Positions 1 to 9,459 of a stretch of DNA of 64,000 nt are shown one piece after another (the first letter of the stretch is position 1; every line of letters begins with the position of its first letter). The stretch comes from Datura wrightii (lineage: Eukaryota; Streptophyta; Magnoliopsida; Solanales; Solanaceae). The stretch lies in the NCBI GenBank assembly GCA_035772735.1, contig JASDFA010000003.1:56664501-56728500 (forward strand), written 5' to 3'. The position numbers and the translations under genes are program-made. The notes beneath the pieces were generated by a model, which made no database searches, had not been told where the DNA came from, and saw only the letters and a list, made by a program, of their open reading frames with translations.

Positions 1-675
1 ATTGAATAGTAAATTTGAGCTTCAATGTTTGCTTTAATGTGTACTTCAATGGAGAACTTCTTACCCTAAAAGAATTGAAGAAGAAGAAGGAGAAGAAGAC
101 TATCTCTTACTTCTCTCTATAATTCTCTCTTTACAAATTAGCTTCTCCAAAAAGTACTCTCTCTACAAAGATGAAAAGTGTGTATAAAATAGGGAAAGTC
201 TGCTTTTCCTCGTACTGAACGAATTTTCATTTTTCCCTCAGAAGATTCTAAATCATTCTTGTGTCAGATCGAGACAGCTTTGCCCTTCTCAGTACGACGT
301 CACTTACATGGCACCTGTGCTTCCTAGGTGCCCATCCACGAGATGCAGGTGCTTTGTCGTTCATGGCAGATTGTCCAATTCGACTTCAGCGTTGCTCCTA
401 CATTTTGGGGGTGCCCGACCGCGTTTCGCAATTTTTCTCCAATCTAAGGGCAGCTCACTTGGGCATCTCACATGAGTTTCGCTAGTATCAAACCTACGAA
501 ACGTAGGTCTCCCTTTCCCAACATCTGCTCTTTGTTCAATCTCTTTGTTTTCTTTGTTTGAGCCTAATACCTGCAAAATCAAAGAAAAAGGCATAAAACC
601 TTCCTAGATGAGTTGAAAATAGAGCAAAAGCTCCTGCTTAGAAGCCTAATGAGTTGGTAAATTACCAACTCATCA
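1..675. other. Unassigned sequence left of element A
   Basis: No gene can be supported here. A purine-rich GAAGAAG run lies near 75-100, and the short open frames on both strands have no recognisable domain. The stretch occupies the place where the rest of element A's 3' LTR should be, but I cannot align it with the intact LTR copy (6029-6746 plus 15224-16724). It is therefore either part of another insertion that entered A's LTR or a rearrangement product. The junction is around 660-680, next to a perfect inverted repeat. Class unknown. Confidence 0.4.
649..673. repeat. 12-bp perfect inverted repeat at A junction
   Basis: Arms ATGAGTTGGTAA and TTACCAACTCAT flank a single A. The repeat sits at the point where similarity to A's LTR begins, so it may mark the end of the neighbouring insertion or a repair junction. 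Confidence 0.7.
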
Positions 676-970
676 GACTCCTGACCACAACCCATTACAG
701 GGATCGACGAGTCATACTGTGACTCATGCAATCAGGACTGTCTCTGCAGATGAAACCCACGACTCATGACTATGAGTTGTATCACCCTACCACGACTCAT
801 GGTGCGGACTCATGGTCTGGGGAATGAAAATTTTCGAGGCTGGCCACGACTCCATTAATGACTCGTTACGTAAATCCACGACTCATATAACGAGTTATTT
901 TGAGGAAAATTGCAATTTTTTCTGCTGGTTCTACGACGAGTCTAGGGTTTGATCTTAGGGACTTGTTACA
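676..970 (-). repeat. Element A 3' LTR, U3 fragment
   Basis: The roughly 295 bp before the terminal TTGTTACA at 963-970 align with the end of the other A LTR at about 16440-16724. The alignment includes the run of CACGACTCATG-type motifs and the shared AGGGTTTGATCTTAGG segment. On the minus strand this is the start of the 3' LTR (U3). The rest of the LTR is missing and replaced by unrelated sequence at 1-675. Confidence 0.8.
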
Positions 971-986
971 TTATCTCCTCATTAGG
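971..986 (-). promoter_or_regulatory. Element A polypurine tract (degenerate)
   Basis: TTATCTCCTCATTAGG directly abuts the LTR end at 970. On the minus strand it is purine-rich and occupies the plus-strand priming site. Compare the cleaner ATATCTCCCCCTTGG in E and H; A's copy is interrupted by pyrimidines. Confidence 0.6.
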
Positions 987-1220
987 ATCATTTTTCCTTG
1001 AATGTTGATTAAGCATACTGAAAGGCTAGGGAAAGAATTACAATCCCAAAACTGAATAACCATAGTTGAAAACTAATGGAGTGACTGACTCCGGACTAGG
1101 ATACATGACTAAATTGAATTCGCGAAATATACATGTATACTATGACATGAATGGAATAAAGAGACATGAACTTGACATGAAACTGAATAGAGTACTAAGG
1201 AGGAAACTGGTACCTCATGC

Positions 1221-1655
1221 TTAAATGGACCCGGATGGGAAAAGATGCGGGTATCTAGCTATCATATTTGCTTCGGCTTCCCACAAAAATCCCTCAACTA
1301 GCTGATTCCTCCATAAAACCTTCATGGAAGCTACCTCCTTATTCCTCAACTTGCGAACCTGAAAATCAAGGATCTTAACCGGGACCTCCTCATAAGTAAG
1401 GCTATCCTTCACCCCAATGCTTTCTACCAGAACAACTAAAGATGGGTCACCAATGCACTTTTTTAGCAAGGACGCATGGAAAACTTGATGCACCGAAGAT
1501 AACTCCGCTGGTAGCTCCAACTCATATGCCACCTTGCCAACTCATCTCAGAATCCTATAAGGACCAATATATCGGGTACTAAGATTCCCTTTCTTACTGA
1601 ACCTCATAACTCTCCTCATGGGAGACACCTTCAGAAACACCCAATCATCGACCTC
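1221..1655 (-). pseudogene. Element A integrase C-terminus and chromodomain
   Basis: An uninterrupted frame at 1221-1532 encodes the end of the GPY/F module (VAYELELP-like start; VFHASLLKKCIGDPS) followed by the chromodomain (YEEVPVKILD, VKVLWRN-like, WEAEANMIARYPHLF). The chromodomain of chromoviruses directs integration to heterochromatin. Upstream, at 1533-1655, the GPY/F part continues with stops (YIGPY-like sequence on the minus strand). The domain ends about 235 bp before the LTR, as expected for the end of pol. Confidence 0.85.
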
Positions 1656-2540
1656 GAACTCAATCTCTCTCCACACAACATCTACATAAAAGTTTTGGTG
1701 ACTCTGAGCTATTTTCAGCCTTTCTCAGATGAGCTAAACTTTCTCCATAGCCTCATGAATTGAATTCAATTCTATCAATGTAGCCTCACCAACCTCAAAC
1801 CATCCAATAGGTGATCTACACCTCCGCCCATAAAGAGCCTCAAATGGAGCCATCTGAATGCTGGAGTGATAACTGTAACTGTAACCAAACTCCATGAGAG
1901 GCAAGTGATTATCATAACTACCCTTGAAATGAATCACACACTCTCAACATATCTTCTAGAATTTGAATGGTCCACTCAGCCTGGCCATCTGTCTGTGGAT
2001 GAAAAGGTGTACTAAGCTTTACTTGAGTACCGAGGTCCCTTTGAAACAATCTCTAGAATTGAGAAATGAATAAGTACCCCTTATATGAGATAATGGATAA
2101 AGAAACTCCATGCAACCAAACCAATTCTCGGATGTACAATCGAGCACAATCCTCAGCTGAATTTGTAGTTTTGACCGGTAAGAAAAATGTTGATTTTGTC
2201 ACCTATTTACAATCACCCATATAGAGTCACACTATCGGCACGTACAAGGCAACCCTATAATGAAATCCATGTTGATCTCTTCCCACTTCCAAGTAGGGAT
2301 GCTGATGTCTTGAAGCATACCCCGGGGTCTCTGATGCTCAACCTTCACTTGTTAGCAATATGGGCATTTAGCTACAAATTCCGCTATGTCCTTCTTTATG
2401 CCATTCCACCAATAGACTTCCCATAGATCTCGGTACATATTGGTGGTACCTGGATGGTTAGTGTAACGAGAGCCATGACCCTTGCTTAACATCCGCTCTC
2501 TTAAGTCATCCATATTCGAAACACACAATCGACCTTGATA
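1656..2540 (-). pseudogene. Element A integrase, broken
   Basis: The block at 1734-1937 is the end of the integrase core (MAPFEALYGRRCRSPIGWFE, a Ty3/gypsy hallmark). Further along the minus strand the FHPQTDGQAE segment with the catalytic Glu is readable near 1990-2015. The preceding SDRG motif reads SYKG near 2080-2095, so the second catalytic Asp is lost. Zinc-finger remnants (CPxC-QQVKVEH-like) lie near 2335-2375. At least three frame changes and several stops separate these pieces, so no active integrase can be made. Confidence 0.82.
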
Positions 2541-3260
2541 TCAGAGTACACCATCTCCGTCTTGGGAGAAAACCTCAACTTTATGATTCCGGACAGCTTC
2601 CTTCAACTTCACTAAGATAGGATCCTCATCTTGCCTTGCTTTAACCTCCGTCACCAATGAAGATTTTGACCTATTTTGACTAATAACACTACCATCTGTC
2701 GAATCTGTAAGGGAAACTCCTAAGAGAGCAAGCGTATGGACATCCTTCACCAACTCCTTTCTCCCATTATCAACATGGGACACACTCTCCATGGACAGCC
2801 TACTAAGAGCATCTGCCACTACATTGGCCTTTCCCGTCTGATAAAGGACACTCATGTCATAGTATTTGAGAAGCTCTAGCCATCTTCTTTCTCGCAAATT
2901 TAGGTCCTTCTAAGTAAACACATGATGGATGCTCTTGTGATCCTTGAACACATCCAGATGCATCTCATATAAATAGTGCCTCCAAATCTTCAAGGCAAAC
3001 ACCACCGCTTCCAACTCTAGGTCATGCATCAGATAATTCTTCTCATGAGTCTTAAGTTGTCTAGAGGCATAAGCGATGACCTTACTATGTTGAATCAACA
3101 CAAACCCATGACCAATCCTAAAGTCACCAGCATACACAATAAAGCCATCCACGCCCTCCGGTAGGGTCAATAGTGGGGCCGAAGTGAGTCGAGTCTTTAG
3201 CTCTTGAAAACTCTTCTCACAAGCATCCGACCACTGAAATTTGATCTTCTTTTGGGTCAA
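2541..3260 (-). pseudogene. Element A RNase H and linker to integrase, broken
   Basis: Frames at 2541-2897 and 2910 upward encode RNase H and the following linker. Readable motifs are VIAYASRQLKTHEKNY, HDLELEAVVFALKIWRHYLY, FKDHKS and YQTGKANVVADALSR. A stop and frame break near 2900 separates the two halves. The first catalytic Asp (normally in YCDAS) is not in place; the text there reads YAGDF. RNase H normally removes the RNA template during reverse transcription. Confidence 0.82.
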
Positions 3261-4038
3261 TTTAGTCAAAGGTGCTGCAATGGATGAAAATCCCTCTATG
3301 AACCTCATGTAGTAGCCAACTAAACCTAGAAAGCTTCTAATATCAGTGGGACTGATAGGTCTAGGCCAGTTCTTCACCACCTCTATCTTTAGAGAGTCTA
3401 CCTGCACACCCTCACTAGATGCCACATGACCCATGAATGCTACTGAGTTCATCCAAAACTCTCAGTTGTTGAATTTAACAAACAGTTGATGATCCTTAAG
3501 AGTTTGCAATACAATACTCAAATGAGTGGCATGATCCTTCTTGCTCCACGAGTATATGAGGATATCATATATGAAGACAATAATGAACATATCCAAATAC
3601 TGCTTGAATATCCTGTTCATCAAATTCATGAAAGTGGCTGGAGCATTCTATTAGCCCAAAAGACATAACTACAAACACATAGTAACCATACCAAGTCCTG
3701 AAAGCTATCTTCGATATGTCACACTCCCTAACTCTGAGCTGATGATAGCCATATTTGAGGTCTATCTTAGAAAAGCACCTAGCGTCTTGAAGCTGATCAA
3801 ATAAGTCACCAATCCTGGGGAGGGGATACTTATTCTTGATTGTGACCTTGTTCAACTATCTATAATAAATGCACATCCTAAGAGAGCCATCCTTTTTTTG
3901 AATAAAAAGAACTGGAGCACCCCATAGGGACTTACTAGGCATAATGAAACCCATATCTAAAAGATCCTTCAACTGCTCTTTAAAGTCTTTTAGCTTGATC
4001 GGAGCCATTCTGTAAGGAGGAATAGATATGGTTTGCAT
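3261..4038 (-). pseudogene. Element A reverse transcriptase, broken
   Basis: Pieces at 3856-4038 (ISIPPYRMAP, GAPVLFIQKKDGSLRMCIYYR), 3565-3855 (NKVTIKNKYPLPRIGDLFDQ, FSKIDLKYGYHQLRV) and below 3452 (SFLGLVGYYMRFIEGFS) give the gypsy RT in order. Stops or frameshifts lie near 3855, 3600 and 3455. The catalytic box, normally FIDD, reads FIYD at 3564-3575: the codon at 3567-3569 encodes Tyr instead of the first Asp of the pair. The enzyme would be dead even if the frame were open. Confidence 0.88.
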
Positions 4039-4640
4039 ATCAGGGAGAAAGTCAATACAGAAGTCAATCTCTCGCTCGCTTGAGACTCTTTGGTAAATTA
4101 TTTAGGAACAGCTCCGGATACTCACATACCACAGGAACTGACTGAAGAGTCGGAGTCTCGAATGTATAATCCATAACCCAAACTAGATGGTATACACAAC
4201 CTTTGGAGATCATCTTTCTAGCCTTAAGATAGGAAACAAAGTGACCTATAGGCACAACTGATCTACCCTTCCACTCTAGGACTGGTTCCCCTAATTATGG
4301 AACTCTACCGTATGGGTTCTACAATTAATTGAAGCATAACAAGCATGCAACCAATCTATACTGAAGATAACACCAAAATTGATCATATCTAACTCTACTA
4401 AGTCGGCTAAGGTAACTTTCTAAAGAATCATGACAGGGAAATTTTTGTATTCCCGTCGAGCTAAAATTGACTCACCGACAGGAGTAGAGACTAAGAAGGG
4501 TTCTGACATAATTTCAGGAATAACACCAAAACTAACAGAAATATACAGAGTCACAAAGGATAAAGTATCCCGTAAGTCTAACAATGCATAAACATCAAGA
4601 TGAAAAACTCGTAACATACTAGTGACCGCATTGGGTCAGC
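4039..4640 (-). pseudogene. Element A protease and PR-RT linker, broken
   Basis: 4420-4617 encodes a retropepsin-like domain (LRVFHLDVYALLDLRDTLSF, then FLVSTPVGES). The active-site triplet, D-T-G or D-P-G in related elements, here reads D-L-R, so the conserved Gly is lost. 4064-4255 encodes the linker (FVSYLKARKMISKGCVYHLV, CEYPELFLNNLP) leading to RT. Stops separate the blocks. The protease would cut the Gag-Pol polyprotein. Confidence 0.8.
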
Positions 4641-4649
4641 GCTCCTTCT

Positions 4650-5814
4650 CCTAATGGGATGAAAATGCATAGAACCTGTTCCGGTGCTTACCGCCAACTG
4701 CACCTAGAAGAGGCGCCTTGCTGAGATAGGCGAGCTACTAGTGATGCTGAAATGGTGGCTGGGGCACGACCTCTATCATCACCTTGTCTAGCAAACATCT
4801 GAGCCAACCAAGCACTCTCCTGTGTGGTTCTTACCACATTTCTTGCAAGATGGGAAAGTGCGCTCCCCTATCATGCTTCTCTAACCCCTAGAGGTTGATG
4901 CTCTGCTTCTCTGATCACCTCAAGGTTAGAATGGAACGCTGGCTGATGGTGGAGTTGGGGTCGATGACCTCTAGTGGGACTGAGGGCGATGTCCACCATC
5001 GGATCTCTACTAAGAGTCCCCATAGCTCGTTGTCCTGGCCCTCTTAGCCTCTCTCTCCCTTTCCTTCATCTACTCTGCTTTTATATGCTGGGCATATATC
5101 ACTAGTCGAGAGATATCTATGTCACGAATTAGCATGATGATCTTGCACTCCTTGACCAATAAATCTATAAACCTATTCATGATCTTGCTCATATGAGCCC
5201 TCAAATCAACAACCATCTTCGAAGCATACTTAGACAACTGGGTAAACTTTAGGGCATACTCATGGACAGTCATATCATTCTGCTTCATGTTGACAAACTC
5301 TACTACCTTCACTTTCATCAACTGTCGGGGAAAGAATCTATCCAAGAAGGCCACAACAAACTCATCCCTACCAATGGGGATTGCACCAACTCCCCTACTC
5401 TCCTTCCAAACCATATATGAGCAATCTCTTTCATCTAATAAGAGGCCAAGTCTACACTTTCCTCTCCTAAAACACCTATAACCTGGGTAACCTTCTAGAC
5501 CTCCTTAATAAACTCGCATGGGTCCTCACCCACCTTTGACCTATGAAACTCAGGTGGGTTCATCTTGATGAAGTCTCGCAACTAGTTATCGCTGCATTCC
5601 CATTTTGGTTCTAATGAGCCACATCTTATTGGTTGACCTGGGCTGTCATAGCCTGTGCTAGGATCTGAAAAGTAGTCCTAAACTCAACATGAGTAACCTG
5701 CTCTGGTAAGGGATCAACTGGAGCTGGTGGGGCTGGCTGGTGCCATTGTACATTGCCATTCTCATGGCCATTGTCATTGCTATTTCACCTTCCATTGACT
5801 CGTCGGGGAGACAT
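4650..5814 (-). pseudogene. Element A gag, broken
   Basis: The start codon is at 5812-5814 on the minus strand (MSPRRVNGR), matching the N-terminus of G's gag (xPPHRVNDR). The retrotransposon gag domain is readable at 5070-5414 (FLDRFFPRQLMKVKVVEFVN, MTVHEYALKFTQLSKYA). Between 5415 and 5811 the N-terminal part is broken by several stops. Zinc-knuckle remnants lie near 4790-4850. Gag forms the virus-like particle that packages element RNA. Confidence 0.82.
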
Positions 5815-6012
5815 ATTTCTACAAACACATATAGCACGAGTTAGAGGGATATAGAGAGGTGAACTTCATTGCACGATGTAGATCGTTAAAGAAGGAAAAT
5901 CTCCTAAAATGTCTCATAGCCTCTTAACCATAAGTGTAGTGCACTTCACACCCATAAAAAAGACTCTACATAACTTGACTTTTAGACACCCTAGGACACA
6001 CCTAAACATGAT

Positions 6013-6024
6013 GCTCTAATACCA
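6013..6024 (-). promoter_or_regulatory. Element A primer-binding site
   Basis: GCTCTAATACCA on the plus strand is, on the minus strand, one base different from TGGTATCAGAGC, the complement of the plant initiator tRNA-Met 3' end. It lies 4 bp inside the LTR boundary at 6029. Confidence 0.85.
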
Positions 6025-6028
6025 AGTT

Positions 6029-6746
6029 TGTTACGACCCGAGCATGAACCTCGGACCGTGACATGGGATCTAGAACCATTAATTGCTCCAAGCTAACCTA
6101 TGGTACATACATAGCATAAAAGAGAGCATATTTAAAGCATAAATAAGCTTGAATGCAACATAAGAAGAAGTCTTCATACCATAAAAACATAAGTGTAGAC
6201 ATGAGTCAACAATGTTGAACCATCTATACATAACTGTCAAAAAAGCCACTAAACATATGATGAGTTGATAGGACAACACCGCCAACTAGCTCACTAAGTT
6301 TGAAACTAAAAGACATGAGAAAAATATACATGAACCAAAACTATCATCCTCGTATCATGAGGACTCACCAAAATCGGGATGACACTGGATTGAGGCGAGG
6401 GCGAGCTAATGTCGGGATTGAGCCTGGTTACCCGAACCTATATCATGAAATGATATAGCATAGTGTATGTGGTCAGTACTTTGAATGTACTGAGTATGTA
6501 GAGTAAGTAAAACATGCTAGTAAGATAATAGTCTAAAATCATGAATATAAATCAAGATAGAACATGAGAGTAAGGAAATACATGCTAAAAAATAATACTC
6601 TTGAAGTAATCATAATCATGAAATATTTATCATAAGCTGAAACATAATGACCCAAGGTGTTCAAAAGCAATTTATCTAATTTATCGTACTTGAAATCATA
6701 TGTGAAAACTCATAAACTGTACAATGGGCCAAATATGCTATAAAAT
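6029..6746 (-). repeat. Element A 5' LTR, U5-side part
   Basis: Begins TGTTACGACCCG at 6029 (the LTR terminus next to the PBS) and continues to the AAAAT target site where B is inserted. Non-coding. It holds the TATATCAT-GAA-ATGATATA hairpin at 6439-6457 and the CAGTAC/GTACTG hairpin at 6474-6492, both shared with other LTRs in the window. Confidence 0.85.
6742..6746. repeat. Target-site duplication of B, left copy
   Basis: AAAAT, identical to 15219-15223 on the other side of element B. Confidence 0.9.
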
Positions 6747-6908
6747 TATTACACCACGTAAAATTTCCAACACATAGATGGCCTATTCGCGCATTGGTTA
6801 AGAGTATTTGAAAGTCATACATGCTAGAAAAAGGCCCGGGAAAAGACCGAACGAGAAATCTGTCGAACCATCACGGAAGGAGCTGAGGCAGAGCCCCTCC
6901 GCGATGGC

Positions 6909-6981
6909 AACGTGTCACGGAGGTGGAGCCTCCGCGTTGGCTCCGTGACACGTTGGCCCTGTCCAGGCCCAAGTATATAAA
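6909..6981 (+). promoter_or_regulatory. Element B LTR promoter: inverted repeat plus TATA box
   Basis: AACGTGTCACGGAG (6909-6922) and its exact reverse complement CTCCGTGACACGTT (6941-6954) flank an 18-nt spacer. TATATAAA follows at 6974-6981. The arms contain an ACGTG core typical of plant bZIP/ABRE sites. Transcription would be expected to start about 25-35 bp after the TATA box; this is inference. Confidence 0.7.
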
Positions 6982-8369
6982 GCCTCCACTTCGGTTCATT
7001 TCATTATTATATCAAATAATTTCTAGAAGCTCGTGAGAAAACAGAGAGGGTGCGAAAGTATTGTTAAATTATCGCTCGATTACTCTATCAAAACGTAGTC
7101 CAAATCCAAATTAACCTCAGATACCGAGGTATTTAGCAGCAAGGAGCATTCCTACGGATTTAGTTTCGTGAAATTCGGCCGACAAATCGTCGTGCTACCG
7201 GGCTAAGGTAAGTGGAATTGCTCTAGATTAGTGTCTATGTGCTCCTAGCCTTAAAGTGAATATTTCTCCCTTCTAGACTTTCGAGAAATAGCAAGTTTTT
7301 GACCGTCTTTTGATAAGCCAAAGTTTAGGCTATAAATATATCGAAAGTGATGTTTTCTTTCAGAATATTGGTGTATTTAGTTCTAATTAACATATATGTA
7401 AATGCAGTTGGGAGAAATAGCTGGAGTACTGACCGAGCTTCGCCCGTTAGTCGGATAAACCAAGGTTAAGGTATGTAAAGCCAGTTTCTTCAGCAAGTTA
7501 GTAGTTTTAGCCTTGTATAGCACAGTAAACTCCGCAGTAGAATTCCCGGAGTTGAATATTGAGTATTGTGCAAGTTCAGTAAATTTGGTTTGCCCTGTTA
7601 TATCCTACTCAGTCCGAAAGTTAGTAAAGCATGCGCCAAAATGGAAAGTTAGCATTCCAGACTCAGTGTAGCCCAGTATGTGATTAGCAAGCATGTTTCT
7701 AGTATAATATGACAGATATTCAGAATAAGAGTTAGTAAAGTAAAATCAGATAGTATCTTGGCTACAGATTAGCCATGCAGTTAGATAAAGATCACAGATT
7801 CAGTATAAAGCAGTATGAGAATCAGTATAATACAGAAAGAGATCAGAATAGGAAATCAGAATTCAGATAGTATTTTTCAGTTTAAACATGCTTGCTATAT
7901 ATGTGCTTATTGTTTGTTGAGACTTGGTTGTGTCGTGAGGGCACCCTTTTGAGCATCCTCCCCGCCCCTAGGTTGGTAACTATGTCGCCCACTGAGCGGG
8001 TGGGTTTACGTCACTCCAAGGAGTGGCATGCCGTCCCCAGTTTGGACGAAGATGGGATGAAGCTTTCCCCATATCAGGCTGATCAACATTACTGTACAGA
8101 TAGCCCTGTTGTGCTCAAGCGCCCAGGGAACAGATTCAGATACAGTTACAGTTACAGATACATTATAGGAGTCCTCCGAACTCAGACCTGATTATTTATA
8201 TCGGAGGCTATGGCCTGAGCCGGAGACCCAGGGGGCCGGCAGAGGTGCTCGTAGTTAGCAGATGAGTGGAGTGACTTATTTTTGGATGGTTTTGACCCCG
8301 GTAGGGGTATATAGATTGTTTGCTTGCTTGGCGCCATCCGGCTTATGGGGGTTGGTATTGGCTCTTGTT

Positions 8370-8372
<3 letters not shown>

Positions 8373-8402
<30 letters not shown>
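8373..8402. repeat. TA microsatellite in B 5' LTR
   Basis: About 15 TA units. The homologous spot in the 3' LTR (about 14359-14371) has about six. The two were identical at insertion, so the tract has changed length since. Confidence 0.85.
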
Positions 8403-8407
<5 letters not shown>

Positions 8408-9248
8408 TTATGTGCTATATATTAGTTAATAGACAGCAGGCCGTCGCGTCTACAGGTACGCTCCTGCCCTATCACAGCGCAGAAAGTTTGATTCAGTTCA
8501 TATCAGTTCTTACAGATTCAGTTATCTCCTGCTATTCAGAATTGCTAGTTATGTTATTTGTATTCAGTTGTATACAGTTGCTTTGCATACTCAGTACCAG
8601 TGGTACTGACGCCCGTTTGGGGCGCTGCATTACTTGCCTGCAGGTACTCATAGACGAGGAAGCGATCCCTCGTGATTCCAGCCAGCTTATAGAGTCATCA
8701 GCTCCTGTCATCTGTAGCTTGATATTCAGAGGTGTAGTTCATTTTCTTTTATTGTACAACATGGGTAGGCCGGGGCCCTATCCCGACCATTTCATCAGTA
8801 CTCATAGAGGCTTGCAGATTGTATATATTCATCTCCCTGTGGTTGTGCCGGTCGTGTGAGGCCGTGCATTTTGTTTAGTTGTTTAGCATTGTTGATTTTG
8901 TTGGTCGTGTGGGGCCATAGTCTGATAGTAGTGGTGACCTTGCCAGTCACGTAGTTATTCAGTATTCTATTGTTGAGTTACAGATAACTAGACAGCATGA
9001 TGGCCTTGTCGACCCGCATAGGTTTTCCCCTTTGTAAGTATGTTTCTGGTTAGCTAAAGTTTTATACAGGTGGCTATAGGCCCAGTCGGCCGGAGGCTGT
9101 GTTTACAGCCGTTATATAGCCCGTTGTTTCCAGAAATCTGAGTTAGAGCTAGCCAAGCACCAGATGTGCTTAGGCTCACCAGTTAGCAGTCTAGGTCCTA
9201 CTAGGGCACCAGGTGCCAGTCATACCCCCAGGCGGGGCGTGACAAACT

Positions 9249-9260
9249 TGGTATCAGAGC
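9249..9260 (+). promoter_or_regulatory. Element B primer-binding site
   Basis: TGGTATCAGAGC, exactly complementary to the 3' end of plant initiator tRNA-Met. It begins 4 bp after the LTR end at 9244. Confidence 0.93.
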
Positions 9261-9459
9261 AGGTCGTGTCCCAAGGAGTCTGCAAGCCATGCTAAGTAGA
9301 GTCTTGTCTATGGATGTGTTGTGCACCACATACTATAGGCAGGAGGCTGCGAGGCATGATAGGATGGTTACTCTTCTTTCTCATTCAGTCGTGCTATAGA
9401 GCGGTACAGTATAGGGTTGGGTCCCTAAAACTTATCATATTCTTTGTCTACAGATAAGA

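Larger units (their letters stand above)
6747..9244 (+). repeat. Element B 5' LTR (2498 bp)
   Basis: Runs from TATTACACC to GGCGTGACA, immediately before the primer-binding site. It aligns along its full length with 12726-15218. It contains a promoter region (inverted repeat and TATA box, 6909-6981), predicted splice donors (7207/7208 and 7470/7471), a conserved TTTCTCCC...GAGAAA block near 7262-7290, a TA microsatellite (8373-8402) and the CAGTAC hairpin (8592-8608). Open frames inside it are incidental. Confidence 0.93.
7208..9453 (+). other. Predicted spliced leader of element B
   Basis: Sequence signals predict two introns between the LTR promoter and gag. Intron 1 is 7208-7407 (AAG|GTAAGT to AATGCAG|). 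A middle exon of 63 nt is 7408-7470. Intron 2 is 7471-9453 (AAG|GTATGT to TCTACAG|), ending 6 nt before the gag ATG at 9460. Splicing would remove most of the LTR leader and the primer-binding site. D has the same arrangement with an equally long middle exon. No transcript evidence is available here. Confidence 0.45.

Noticed and set aside
7892..8859. Open frames of 99 and 179 codons in B's 5' LTR, with partial counterparts at 13887-14240 and 14459-14926
   Set aside because: They recur because the two LTRs are copies of each other. One runs through a TA microsatellite (repeated Ile-Tyr), and the homologous DNA in the D LTR is shifted in frame, so the protein is not conserved.
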